Assembly (NCBI GenBank): GCA_045110515.1
Contig: JBGCGD010000005.1
Location: 1 to 64,000, forward strand
Length of the DNA: 64,000 nt
Direction of reading: 5' to 3'
Origin: Granulosicoccus sp045110515
GTDB taxonomy: Bacteria > Pseudomonadota > Gammaproteobacteria > Granulosicoccales > Granulosicoccaceae
Shown here: piece after piece, positions 53,326 to 62,707 of the stretch
Position numbering within the stretch: position 1 is the first letter of the stretch
Layout: each line of letters starts with the position of its first letter
Translations under genes and position numbers: made by a program
Notes under the pieces: model-generated
Database searches by the model: none
What the model was told of the DNA's origin: nothing
Seen by the model: only the letters and a program-made list of their open reading frames with translations

Positions 53326-54597
53326 ATGAGGCGTCTGGGAATATCACTGCTGGTCGCTGTTCTTATCTCTATCATTGTTGCTGGGTGGGCAATTGATAAG
53401 CTGTTTATTACCCTTGACGCTCCAGATCAAACACTGGAAACAGCTGCGGTTATAGGCAAGCAGTTGGCGAATCAACTTGACAAGGCAGATATTCTAGCCA
53501 CTCCCACAAGCTTGAATGAGAACACGCTTGGCTACGAATTTGTACTTTCAGAAAAAGACGAGATAGTTTTACCGGATGCATTGAATGTGCTTTTAGAGTC
53601 TGGTGAGCGACTAACGCTTGAGTCAGAACAAAATATAGCGCTATATTTTTTGTTGCCCGAAACACAGAAGATTCTCAGTATCGCCATACCTAAAGTTGCC
53701 AATACACAACTGCGTTTATTGCTGACTCTATTGTTTTATGCCGCTATTGCGTTTCTCTTATTGCTTTGGCTTTACCCACTAGTTCGTCGTCTGCATCGAT
53801 TGGCGAGAGCTGCGGGTCGCTTCGGAGAGGGAGAGCTTGATCAGCGCATATCTACCCATAAAAGAAGCCAGTTGTATGATATCGAGTCTGAGTTTAACAA
53901 GATGGCTCAACGCATCCAGGATTTAGTCGGCGACAACAAGCTACTCAGTAGCGCAGTTTCTCACGATCTTAAAACTCCCTTAGCCAGACTGCGCTTCGGG
54001 ATAGATTCTTTGTCTGAGCAAATAAGTGAGCCGAAACAGACAAGCTATCTTGAACGGATCAGTGACGATTTGACTCAGATGGAAGAGTTAGTCGATGTGC
54101 TTTTGGAATTTGCGAAATTAGATCAGCGCCTGTCAGATATCCCATTAGGAGAAGTCTCCTTGCAAGAGCTTGCAGCCGAATGCATTGAAACTCACCAAGT
54201 GCATGGTCAGCATCAGTTTCTATTAAACGTTTCTGTGACTATACCTAACGTTATAGGGGAGTCGCGCTATATCCAAATGATGCTGAACAACATTCTAAGT
54301 AATGCCCTAAAGTTTGCACAAACGCAAATTCATATCAGTATCGAACACCGTAGAGGTTCTGTGCATTTGCAGGTTGAGGATGACGGTCCGGGGTTTGAGG
54401 GAGATGCGCCGATGCAATGGCTGAAGCCATTTGCTAAAAGTGATCCAAGAGCTGCCAGCTTGCCGGTTCAGAGCCATGGCATGGGGCTGGCCATCGTGCA
54501 TAGAATTGCCCTATGCCACGATATTGAAATCCATTTAGACAGAAGCAAAAATTTAGGGGGAGCGTGCGTGAAGCTTGTCTTTCGCACACACTCCTAA
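53326..54597 (+). CDS. Membrane sensor histidine kinase
   Basis: A 423-residue kinase: TM1 (LLVAVLISIIVAGWAI), a periplasmic loop of about 110 residues, TM2 (LLLTLLFYAAIAFLLLLWLY), HAMP, DHp with phospho-His in SSAVSHDLKTPLARLRFG, and a catalytic domain with the N box (NNILSNALKF), VEDDGPGF and HGMGLAIVHRI. It partners the regulator encoded upstream. The stimulus is unknown; the linked MipA/DUF3019 pair suggests envelope stress. Confidence 0.92.
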   Translation: MRRLGISLLVAVLISIIVAGWAIDKLFITLDAPDQTLETAAVIGKQLANQLDKADILATPTSLNENTLGYEFVLSEKDEIVLPDALNVLLESGERLTLESEQNIALYFLLPETQKILSIAIPKVANTQLRLLLTLLFYAAIAFLLLLWLYPLVRRLHRLARAAGRFGEGELDQRISTHKRSQLYDIESEFNKMAQRIQDLVGDNKLLSSAVSHDLKTPLARLRFGIDSLSEQISEPKQTSYLERISDDLTQMEELVDVLLEFAKLDQRLSDIPLGEVSLQELAAECIETHQVHGQHQFLLNVSVTIPNVIGESRYIQMMLNNILSNALKFAQTQIHISIEHRRGSVHLQVEDDGPGFEGDAPMQWLKPFAKSDPRAASLPVQSHGMGLAIVHRIALCHDIEIHLDRSKNLGGACVKLVFRTHS

Positions 54598-54603
54598 CGA
54601 TCT

Positions 54604-55170
54604 CTATTGAGAGATTGCGGGTTGTGTGCTTAGGTCTGTTGGACGTGTGTCGGGAGACTTTCCATCCATAACACCTGTGCTTTCCCCAGTGTAGAGAGCG
54701 CTGTCTTGTAGCACGATAATATCGTAACGGGTGCTCAGCACACTAACTGCTGCTAACTGTTGCTGTTGCGCAAGGGTGGGGACCTGTGTATCGAGTGTTA
54801 CTTTGTTAACAGTGATGTCGATAAAATCTGCTTCGCCACGACTGGTATCCACTGTGCCGCCGGGAAATTCCAGAGAGACTTCCATGACTGTTTGCGATGG
54901 CACTGCCGGTACAGTACAACCCTTATCTGTATAGTTAAAGGTTGTAATTTTGCCCTGGTTACCGTCAATAGTTGTGACGGTTACTGAGGTATTAGAGATA
55001 GGTGCGAAAACGGAGACGCCACAAAATGTTTGATACGTCCCATCGTATTTCGTAAGAGTTGTCGTTTGTTCATCCTCCAGAGCACCCGTCGAAACGATTG
55101 AGGTGGAGCCGGAGCCACACGCACTCAATACCAAAGGGAAAATGATTGCAGCAACAATATTGCGATTCAT
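54604..55170 (-). CDS. Predicted lipoprotein of unknown function
   Basis: A 188-residue protein with a lipobox (FPLVLSAC, Cys at about 18) and a Gly/Ser-rich start, so probably membrane-anchored in the periplasm. The mature part is Thr/Val-rich and beta-like, with two further Cys (TFCGVS and KGCTV). I do not recognise the family. It converges with the kinase gene, 6 bp apart. Confidence 0.7.
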   Translation of the reverse strand: MNRNIVAAIIFPLVLSACGSGSTSIVSTGALEDEQTTTLTKYDGTYQTFCGVSVFAPISNTSVTVTTIDGNQGKITTFNYTDKGCTVPAVPSQTVMEVSLEFPGGTVDTSRGEADFIDITVNKVTLDTQVPTLAQQQQLAAVSVLSTRYDIIVLQDSALYTGESTGVMDGKSPDTRPTDLSTQPAISQ

Positions 55171-55496
55171 GTGCCTGACATCTCGTGAATTTGAGCGATA
55201 ACAATTTTAAGATTGGTTCTAGCCCCTAACTTCGATGTGCCGATTCACACGTGTATAGGAAACCAAAACCGTACATTAAGGATGATTATTACCTTGCTGT
55301 TTCGGGGCCATTTCCGCCTCGCAGTTAACCTGTGGACGTTATATGTGGGCATCGGACACCCTTAAGCCTTGCTGGCACTGATTAGAAAGGCGTTTGACAA
55401 GAGTCAGGGAATGGCTTGATTTGCGTTTGAAATGCAGGCATTCTCGAAGGAAGAATAATTAGAATTCACCGTTCACCACACCACGGAGTGAGTTAT
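55171..55496. other. Intergenic region before the Fbp-type ABC operon
   Basis: This 326-bp gap contains no gene that I can support. A TTGACA at about 55394 lacks a good -10 partner. No convincing Fur box is visible, which matters because the downstream transporter is of the iron type. Confidence 0.5.
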
Positions 55497-56525
55497 ATGA
55501 AGAAGTCTCGTCTACTGTTTTTGGCACCCTTTGTAGTCGCCGGTAGTGTTAGTTCACCGTTACACGCTGCCGAAAAATTAACTTATTACTGCAGTGCTCA
55601 AGAGGACTGGTGCCAGATAATGGCAACGGGATTCGAAGAGGCCACTGGTATTAAAGTAAGCATGACCAGAAAGAGTTCTGGTGAAACGCTTGCTCAAATT
55701 AAGGCCGAGTCCAGTAATCCTAAAGGGGATATCTGGTGGGGCGGTACTGGCGATCCTCACCTGCAAGCAGCCGAAGAGGGTTTAACTGATGCCTATGAAT
55801 CGCCGTTGAATGGGGAGCAAAATGATTGGGCTATTAAGCAGGCTGCCTCCGCAGATTTTAAGACCATGGGAATCTACTCGGGTGCCTTGGGTTATGGCTA
55901 TAACGAAGACGTCCTAAAAGCTAATAATCTACCGATTCCTGCATGTTGGGCCGACCTTCTCAAGCCTGAATACAAAGGCCATGTGCAGATGGCTAATCCA
56001 AACTCATCGGGCACGGCTTACACCACTCTGGCTACCATCGTGCAGCTTTTTGGTGAAGATGAAGGTTTCGAGTTCATGAAAGGGCTACATAAGAATATCA
56101 ATCAGTACACCAAATCAGGGTCAGCACCTATCAAGGCAGCCGCACGTGGAGAAAACACGATTGGTATCGTGTTCATGCACGATGCTGTGAAGCAGGCTGC
56201 ATCCGGATTCCCCATTAAAGTTGTGGCTCCGTGTGAAGGTACTGGCTATGAGATTGGTGGCATGAGTTTAATTAAGGACAGCCGCAACCCAGAAAATGCT
56301 AAGAAGTTTTTTGATTGGGCGCTCAGTGCGGAGGTGCAAACCCGTGCGCTGGAAGTGAAAGCGTTTCAGGTGATGTCAAACAAGAATGCAACCAGTTCGC
56401 CAATGGCGCCTGACCTTGCGTCTATTAAGTTGATTGACTACGACTTTAAAAAATATGGATCTTCAGCAGAGCGCAAGCGTCTACTGAAAAAGTGGGACGA
56501 TGAAGTTTCAGTTCTACCTCAATAA
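55497..56525 (+). CDS. Fbp/AfuA-type ABC transporter substrate-binding protein
   Basis: About 342 residues from ATG 55497 (GGAG 8 bp upstream; a GTG at 55488 is less likely). It has a signal peptide (LLFLAPFVVAGS...HAAE) and the family core YYCSAQEDWCQIMATGFEE, GDIWWGGTGDPHL and NPNSSGTAYTTLA. Classical ferric-binding proteins carry an adjacent Tyr pair, which I do not see; a His228-Asp229 pair (FMHDAV) lies in the C-terminal half instead, so an organic anion or organophosphate ligand is possible. The permease and ATPase genes follow. Confidence 0.8.
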   Translation: MKKSRLLFLAPFVVAGSVSSPLHAAEKLTYYCSAQEDWCQIMATGFEEATGIKVSMTRKSSGETLAQIKAESSNPKGDIWWGGTGDPHLQAAEEGLTDAYESPLNGEQNDWAIKQAASADFKTMGIYSGALGYGYNEDVLKANNLPIPACWADLLKPEYKGHVQMANPNSSGTAYTTLATIVQLFGEDEGFEFMKGLHKNINQYTKSGSAPIKAAARGENTIGIVFMHDAVKQAASGFPIKVVAPCEGTGYEIGGMSLIKDSRNPENAKKFFDWALSAEVQTRALEVKAFQVMSNKNATSSPMAPDLASIKLIDYDFKKYGSSAERKRLLKKWDDEVSVLPQ

Positions 56526-56564
56526 TTAAATATTATTTCCATACTTAATAAACAAGGCTGATAC

Positions 56565-58760
56565 ATGAACAAGAGCACGTGGTGGTGGCTTGTTCTAGGC
56601 CTAATCGGATTCTGCATACTGCCTTGGTATGTGCAAGAAGACGGTTTTTGGGGATTCGAATGGCTAGTCGATGGCTATCCATTCGATCCCGATTATGCAC
56701 CGGGACTGTTCCTTATATTGCAAGGGGAAAAGCTCTGGCTTGCACCCATTACTGTGTGGCTACTGCTGCCAATCGTTACGCTGGGTTTCTCCGGTCGCTC
56801 CGATCGGTACGCGGCCAATGTGTTGTTGCTCACAGGGCTATTGGGCCTGTCATGGTTAGCGATCCAAGGCTACTCTATCGGATTGCGAGGTTGGAACTAC
56901 GAAGCCTTAACGGCGTTGTTCGGCCCCCTTGACGATCGCCAATTCGGCATGGGGTCCGGGGCATTGCTAGTCGCCGCATCTTTCTTATTTCTTCTGACCA
57001 CGGGTATTGCCGGTCGCGGTGCGGTAAACGGCGATATTTTTGTGGTTGGCGCGATCGGGCTGATCATAGCCATGGTCACCGTCTTCATTTTCTTCCCCAT
57101 CGTTCAAATGTTGTCTAGTGCTTTGCGTGACAACGATGGTGTCTACTCTTTGGGTATATTTGCTTCCAAATTTTTTGATAATAAAATATGGGGGTTGAGT
57201 TGTATTCAGGGTGGTACGCGCTGTGGAGTGGCTTGGAATTCCCTGTTTTTAGCTATTCTTGTTGGATTCTCGACTACGGCGTTAGGGTTGGCGTTTGCCT
57301 TGGTGGCAACTCGTTCCGGTTTCAGATACGGCAAAATGCTGCGGGCACTAACGGTACTGCCCATCATTACCCCGCCTTTTGTTATTGGTCTGGCCATCAT
57401 TTTGTTGTTCGGACTCTCAGGGAGTATCACGCAGTTTGTCGCTGATCTTTTCGATTTGCAGCCAACGCGTTGGATTTATGGCTTGCCGGGTATCTATATC
57501 GCCCAGATGCTGTCTTTTACGCCCATCGCCTTCCTCGTGCTCATTGGCGTTGTTGAGGGTGTCAGTCCCTCTATGGAAGAGGCGGCACAAACGTTAAGGG
57601 CGTCCAAGTGGCAGACGTTTCGCACAGTTTCTCTGCCGCTTATGAGGCCGGGTTTGGCTAATGCGTTTTTGTTAGGATTTATCGAAAGCATGGCTGACTT
57701 TGGTAACCCTCTGGTGTTAGGGGGCAACTATGATGTCTTGTCCACCGAAATATTCTTTGCCATTGTGGGTGCGCAGAACGATCAAGGAAAAGCTGCAGTT
57801 CTAGCAATTGCCTTGTTGATATTCACGTTAACGGCGTTTTATGCCCAACGACGCTGGTTGGGTAATAAGTCTTACACAACCAAAACGGGTAAGGGTGATG
57901 GTGGTATGCATGTTCTGTTACCCAAAAGGATATTGATGCCTTGTTACTTCATCGTCCTGACTTGGGGTACGTTTACGATCACTGTCTATGGAATGATCCT
58001 TTACGGCGGGTTTGTTGAGACTTGGGGGCTGAACAACACCCTTACGTTTAAACACTACATAACCGCCTTCGGTATTGGGTTTAATGACTTTGGCCTTCAC
58101 TTCAAGGGCGCTGCATGGGACTCTTTCTGGACGACGCTCAAAATTGCAGCGACGGCTGCACCGTTAACTGCCATTGTCGGATTATTAACGGCCTGGTTGT
58201 TAGTCCGGCAAAACTTCGCAGGCAAACAGGCATTTGAGTTTGGCACCATGCTGAGTTTTGCTATCCCGGGCACGGTTATCGGTGTGAGTTATATTCTCGC
58301 GTTTAATGTGCCTCCCATAGAGTTGACGGGTACAGGCGCTATTCTCGTTATCAGTTTTATCTTTCGCAACATGCCTGTTGGGGTTAGGGCAGGGATCGCC
58401 TCAATGTCTCAAATAGATAAAAGCCTTGATGAAGCATCGTTGACCTTGGGGGCGAATACTTGGAGAACGTTCACGAGAATAATCTTACCTTTAATGCGGC
58501 CAGCTATTTTGGCAGCGCTGGTGTTCAGTTTTGTTCGGGCTATGACAGCGATCAGTGCCGTTATCTTCTTGGTGAGTGCGGAGTACAACATGGCCACGAG
58601 CTACATTATTGGACGGGTTGAGAACAATGACTACGGCATCGCAATCGCATATTCCTCCGTCCTTATAGTTGTCATGCTCACTGTGGTTGCACTCATGCAG
58701 CTATTAGTGGGGCGGGCGAATACTCGCCGCAGACTTTCCCAGTCTGGATCAAACGGTTAA
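56565..58760 (+). CDS. FbpB-type fused ABC permease
   Basis: A 731-residue membrane protein with two permease domains in one chain. The two EAA loops are MEEAAQTLRASKWQTFRTVSLP (shown in part: AAQTLRASKW) and EASLTLGANTWRTFTRI, separated by about 280 residues. It has a long N-terminal extension with four extra helices (about 1-190). The FbpB family transports Fe(III) or related substrates. It lies 39 bp after the binding-protein gene and 13 bp before the ATPase gene. Confidence 0.88.
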   Translation: MNKSTWWWLVLGLIGFCILPWYVQEDGFWGFEWLVDGYPFDPDYAPGLFLILQGEKLWLAPITVWLLLPIVTLGFSGRSDRYAANVLLLTGLLGLSWLAIQGYSIGLRGWNYEALTALFGPLDDRQFGMGSGALLVAASFLFLLTTGIAGRGAVNGDIFVVGAIGLIIAMVTVFIFFPIVQMLSSALRDNDGVYSLGIFASKFFDNKIWGLSCIQGGTRCGVAWNSLFLAILVGFSTTALGLAFALVATRSGFRYGKMLRALTVLPIITPPFVIGLAIILLFGLSGSITQFVADLFDLQPTRWIYGLPGIYIAQMLSFTPIAFLVLIGVVEGVSPSMEEAAQTLRASKWQTFRTVSLPLMRPGLANAFLLGFIESMADFGNPLVLGGNYDVLSTEIFFAIVGAQNDQGKAAVLAIALLIFTLTAFYAQRRWLGNKSYTTKTGKGDGGMHVLLPKRILMPCYFIVLTWGTFTITVYGMILYGGFVETWGLNNTLTFKHYITAFGIGFNDFGLHFKGAAWDSFWTTLKIAATAAPLTAIVGLLTAWLLVRQNFAGKQAFEFGTMLSFAIPGTVIGVSYILAFNVPPIELTGTGAILVISFIFRNMPVGVRAGIASMSQIDKSLDEASLTLGANTWRTFTRIILPLMRPAILAALVFSFVRAMTAISAVIFLVSAEYNMATSYIIGRVENNDYGIAIAYSSVLIVVMLTVVALMQLLVGRANTRRRLSQSGSNG

Positions 58761-58773
58761 TCCCGGAAACGCT

Positions 58774-59853
58774 ATGAGTCAAACCCAATTCGGAAGTAAG
58801 GCTGCATCGGTTGAGTTTCAGCATGTCAATAAAATTTATGGCAAAACTGTCACCGCGGTGGACGATGTATCGCTACAGGTAGATGCTGGTGAACTTGTCA
58901 CCTTGTTAGGACCTTCGGGGTGCGGAAAGACAACAACACTTCGAATGATCGCTGGTTTGGAGATGGCTAGTAGTGGAACCATCAAAATCGGTGATACGGA
59001 TGTTACCAATGTGCCTGCAACCGATCGCGACGTATCTATGGTTTTCCAGTCTTATGCACTGTTTCCGCACATGACGGTTTTGGAGAACGTCTCGTACGGG
59101 CTGCGAATTTCTAAAATGAAGAAATCGGAGATTGTAGATCGTGCGCAGTCTGGTCTCGAGTTGGTAGGGTTGGCTGGCTATGGGGCCAGGTTACCCAGCG
59201 AACTATCAGGTGGGCAGCAGCAACGTGTCGCTGTCGCTAGAGCACTAGTGCTGGAGCCGCAGGTTCTACTCTTTGATGAACCACTCTCCAATCTTGATGC
59301 AAAGCTGCGCAGACAAGTCAGAGAGGATATCCGAGAGATTCAAACTAAATTGGGGTTAACCGTCGTGTATGTGACACATGATCAAGAAGAGGCATTAGCC
59401 GTGTCTGATCGAATCATTGTTATGAACAATGCTGTCATTGCACAAATTGGTGCGCCGCGAGAACTGTATGCCCAGCCTGTCAATGAGTTTGTCGCAGACT
59501 TTATCGGTGAAGCAAATTTATTTGATGCGAAAATTTTAGAGGTAGATGGTTCTACGGCAAAGGTCGACATTGGCGGCATGCTGCTTGATATGGATGCTAA
59601 TGGAAACACCCAGGGGAATGCTCGCTTGGCGGTGCGCCCACAAGCCATAAGCCTACATGATTCCGGAGCACCCAACAGTTTGGCCGGTGTTGTATTAAAA
59701 GCATCGTATGCCGGAAGTCACATGGAATATCAAGTTGATACAGCTGCCGGCCAAATTTTCGTTGTCTCTGATGCGGATACCGACCGCTCTGCTGGAGATC
59801 ACATCTGCTTAACGTTTAGAGCTAAAGGCCCGGTGCTGTTACCACCAGTATGA
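58774..59853 (+). CDS. Fbp/Pot-type ABC transporter ATPase
   Basis: A 359-residue ATPase: Walker A GPSGCGKTT, Q-loop FQSYALFPHM, signature LSGGQQQRVAVARAL, Walker B VLLFDEPLSNLDAKLRR, and a C-terminal TOBE domain (ARLAVRPQAISLHD). It is the third gene of the importer operon. It converges with the aminotransferase gene, 26 bp apart. Confidence 0.9.
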   Translation: MSQTQFGSKAASVEFQHVNKIYGKTVTAVDDVSLQVDAGELVTLLGPSGCGKTTTLRMIAGLEMASSGTIKIGDTDVTNVPATDRDVSMVFQSYALFPHMTVLENVSYGLRISKMKKSEIVDRAQSGLELVGLAGYGARLPSELSGGQQQRVAVARALVLEPQVLLFDEPLSNLDAKLRRQVREDIREIQTKLGLTVVYVTHDQEEALAVSDRIIVMNNAVIAQIGAPRELYAQPVNEFVADFIGEANLFDAKILEVDGSTAKVDIGGMLLDMDANGNTQGNARLAVRPQAISLHDSGAPNSLAGVVLKASYAGSHMEYQVDTAAGQIFVVSDADTDRSAGDHICLTFRAKGPVLLPPV

Positions 59854-59879
59854 GCGTCCTATAAACATGTAACTAAGCA

Positions 59880-61250
59880 CTATCCCAAAACCTTATTGAT
59901 GGATTTTGCGGTTGCGTCAACGATGATATCCGCTTCGCTTTTGCTGAGGCAAAAAGGAGGCGCAAACCCCAGGATGTCACCTTGCGGCATTGCTCGGGCA
60001 ATGACACCTTTGTTAAGCATTGCCGCAACGACTGATGGGCCTATCTTCTGACTGACATCAAAAAAGGTCAGATTCTCTTTGTCCTTTACTAGTTCTACCG
60101 CGCACAACATACCTTCGCCTCTAACGTCTCCAACATTGGGGTGGTCGTTTAAAGCAGAGCGCATGGCATCATTAAGGTATTTTCCAGTTTCTCCAGCGTT
60201 ATTTACTAAATTTAGTGAATCGATAAGTTGCAAATTTGCAACGCCTGCCGCTGCGCAGATAGGATGCGCAGAATATGTCCAGCCATGCCCGATGGGGCCG
60301 TACATATCGGTTCCTTCCACAAGGACCTTCCACATTTTTTCAGACACAATTGATCCTGATAGTGGAGCGTAGGCTGATGTGAGGCCTTTAGCGATAGTTA
60401 TTAAATCAGGTTCCATGTCATAGTGTGTAGAGCCAAACATGCTGCCTAGTCGGCCAAACCCGGTAACTACTTCATCTGCGATAAGCAGTATGTCGTGTTT
60501 GTTAAGTACTGCTTGAATCGCTTTCCAATAACCTTTGGGCGGGGGTACGATTCCACCCGTACCCAAAACAGGTTCACCAATGAATGCGGCAATGGTATCC
60601 GCACCTTCGCGCTGTATGAGATCTTCCAGTTGCTGTGCGCAGAAAGCAGAGAACGCCTCTTCGCTCATTGATCTATCTTGACGATGATAGTAGTAGGGAG
60701 CTTCGGTATGTAAAACCTGCGAAAACGGCAGATCGAACTTTTTATGGAAAAGTTCCAAGCCTGTTAGCGAACCGGTCATCAGACCAGAGCCGTGGTAACC
60801 CCTCCAGCGGGAAATGATCTTCTTTTTTTCGGGTCTGTTTAATACGTTGTTGTAGTACCAAACAAGTTTAATATTGGTCTCGTTGGCGTCTGAACCCGAC
60901 AACCCGAAGTACACACGGCTCATAGAGTCTGGGGCACGGTCGATAATCATCTTAGACAAGGTAATCGAGGCTTCGGTACCGTGCCCGACATACGAGTGGT
61001 AGTAGCTTAATTCCTTTGCCTGCTCAGCAATCGCATCTGATATTTCTTGCCTGCCATAGCCTGCGTTTACACAATATAAACCAGCGAATGCGTCAAGAAA
61101 CGCTTTTTCATCTCGGTCGCGAATGTAAACACCTTCGCCACCTGTAATAATTCGACTACCGATTTCTCCGCGAGCAAACTGGCCCAGATGCGTTGACGCA
61201 TGGAAAAAATTATCCTGATCCCATTGGCTGAGCTGATCGTTTTTGAGCAT
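59880..61250 (-). CDS. Class-III omega-aminotransferase (SpuC/putrescine-pyruvate type)
   Basis: A 456-residue PLP enzyme: HASTHLGQFARGE start, FGLSGSDANETNIKLVWYYN, WRGYHGSG, IADEVVTGFGR (Asp binding the PLP pyridine N) and the PLP Lys in TIAKGLTSAYAPL. This subgroup uses pyruvate as acceptor and amines such as putrescine, beta-alanine or taurine-like compounds as donor. The linked ureohydrolase and thiolase support a role in guanidino/polyamine breakdown. It is divergent from the thiolase gene. Confidence 0.85.
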   Translation of the reverse strand: MLKNDQLSQWDQDNFFHASTHLGQFARGEIGSRIITGGEGVYIRDRDEKAFLDAFAGLYCVNAGYGRQEISDAIAEQAKELSYYHSYVGHGTEASITLSKMIIDRAPDSMSRVYFGLSGSDANETNIKLVWYYNNVLNRPEKKKIISRWRGYHGSGLMTGSLTGLELFHKKFDLPFSQVLHTEAPYYYHRQDRSMSEEAFSAFCAQQLEDLIQREGADTIAAFIGEPVLGTGGIVPPPKGYWKAIQAVLNKHDILLIADEVVTGFGRLGSMFGSTHYDMEPDLITIAKGLTSAYAPLSGSIVSEKMWKVLVEGTDMYGPIGHGWTYSAHPICAAAGVANLQLIDSLNLVNNAGETGKYLNDAMRSALNDHPNVGDVRGEGMLCAVELVKDKENLTFFDVSQKIGPSVVAAMLNKGVIARAMPQGDILGFAPPFCLSKSEADIIVDATAKSINKVLG

Positions 61251-61380
61251 TGAGCGAGTTCCTTACAAGTTTGGCTTAGACCTGACGGGTGTTAGTGAAT
61301 TTCGTCGGTATTTGCCGAAATGGTACCAGACACAACGGCATAGAATGCTCGTGCGTGCTGTAAGTAAATTTTGCTAGCCA

Positions 61381-61408
61381 TTGAAGTTGAAGGGCTTGCC
61401 GGTACAAT
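61381..61408 (+). promoter_or_regulatory. Candidate sigma-70 promoter for the thiolase gene
   Basis: TTGAAG and TACAAT are 16 bp apart, and the ATG at 61440 is 31 bp after the -10, giving a short leader. A 6-bp inverted repeat ATTTCG/CGAAAT lies about 60 bp further upstream. Confidence 0.45.
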
Positions 61409-61439
61409 GAGTTCAAGCTCACACATCTGTAGAGAAGCC

Positions 61440-62624
61440 ATGAAAGAGGCAGTAATTGTATCGACCGCTCGTACACCTATCGGTATGGCCTATAGGGGTG
61501 CATTGAATTACATTAAGTCCCCCACGATGGCGGCTCATGCCATATCCCATGCAGTGAGTCGAGCGGGTGTTGATCATGCAGAAATTGAAGATGTGGTCTT
61601 AGGTTCAGTGCTGACGGCCGGTACTGCTGGAATGAATATCGCGCGATTGTCGAGTTTGGCTGCCGGACTGCCGGTTAGCGTATCCGCGCAAACTATAGAC
61701 AGGCAATGCTCGTCAGGATTAATGGCGATAGCCACGGCGGCCAAGCAAATAATGATTGACGGACAAGACGTGGTCGTTGCCGGTGGCCAGGAAAATATTT
61801 CAGCGGTTCAGAGTAACTATATGCAGTGGGCCTCCGATGAACGAGACCCCAACGTACTTGCATATCAGGAACACGCTTATATGCCTATGTTGCAGACAGC
61901 GGAGACAGTGGTCAGTCGCTATGCCATTAGCCGTGAGGCACAAGACGAATATGCCGTCGTGTCGCAATCTCGTACTGCAGAAGCACAAGCCAGAGGTGCG
62001 TTTGATGATGAAATCGTTCCGATTAGCGCAACGAAAGTCATTAAAAATAAAGAGACCGGTGAAACATCCTTAGAAGAGATCACACTAACTAAAGATGAAG
62101 GTAACCGTCCTTCAACCACATTAGAGACACTCGCAGGATTGAAACCGGTTATTGAGGGTGGAATGGTGACGGCCGGTAATGCAAGTCAGCTATCAGATGG
62201 AGCATCGGCTTGCGTTTTAATGGAAGCGCAGCTTGCTTCTAAACGTGGACTTAGCCCGCTAGGAATATATCGTGGTATGGCTGTAGCGGGAAATGCGCCT
62301 GATGAAATGGGAATTGGGCCCATCCTAGCCATACCTAAGCTATTAAAAAACCATGGTTTGTCCATTAATGATATTGGCCTTTGGGAGCTAAATGAAGCGT
62401 TTGCCTGTCAGGTTTTATATTGTCGTGATCACTTGGATATAGACCCGGACATCTACAATGTGAATGGTGGTGCAATATCAATTGGACATCCGTACGGAAT
62501 GACGGGGGCACGGCAGGTAGGTCATGCGCTTATCGAAGGTAAGCGACGTGGTGTAAAGTACGTCGTTGTTTCAATGTGTGTTGGCGGCGGTATGGGCGCT
62601 GCCGGTTTGTTTGAAGTCGCGTAG
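61440..62624 (+). CDS. Acetyl-CoA acyltransferase (thiolase)
   Basis: About 394 residues from ATG 61440, the start that puts KEAVIVSTARTPIG at the N terminus as in other thiolases. The catalytic residues are visible: Cys90 in DRQCSSGLMAIATA, His in ELNEAF-linked NGGAISIGHPYGMTGAR and Cys in VSMCVGGGMGAAGLFE. It condenses or cleaves 3-ketoacyl-CoA. It is not next to a fadB-type gene; the FadJ/FadN-like proteins of this window lack their own thiolase and could use it. Confidence 0.9.
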   Translation: MKEAVIVSTARTPIGMAYRGALNYIKSPTMAAHAISHAVSRAGVDHAEIEDVVLGSVLTAGTAGMNIARLSSLAAGLPVSVSAQTIDRQCSSGLMAIATAAKQIMIDGQDVVVAGGQENISAVQSNYMQWASDERDPNVLAYQEHAYMPMLQTAETVVSRYAISREAQDEYAVVSQSRTAEAQARGAFDDEIVPISATKVIKNKETGETSLEEITLTKDEGNRPSTTLETLAGLKPVIEGGMVTAGNASQLSDGASACVLMEAQLASKRGLSPLGIYRGMAVAGNAPDEMGIGPILAIPKLLKNHGLSINDIGLWELNEAFACQVLYCRDHLDIDPDIYNVNGGAISIGHPYGMTGARQVGHALIEGKRRGVKYVVVSMCVGGGMGAAGLFEVA

Positions 62625-62707
62625 ATTGATTCATTCGCTGACATCGAAAGTTTGCCTTTAATCGATTGCGCTCTGCACAGTATACAATTCGCATAGCTAA
62701 AAAAAAT

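Noticed and set aside
55171..55496. Possible Fur box before the Fbp-type operon
   Set aside because: GATGATTATT at about 55281 has only partial similarity and no second half-site.
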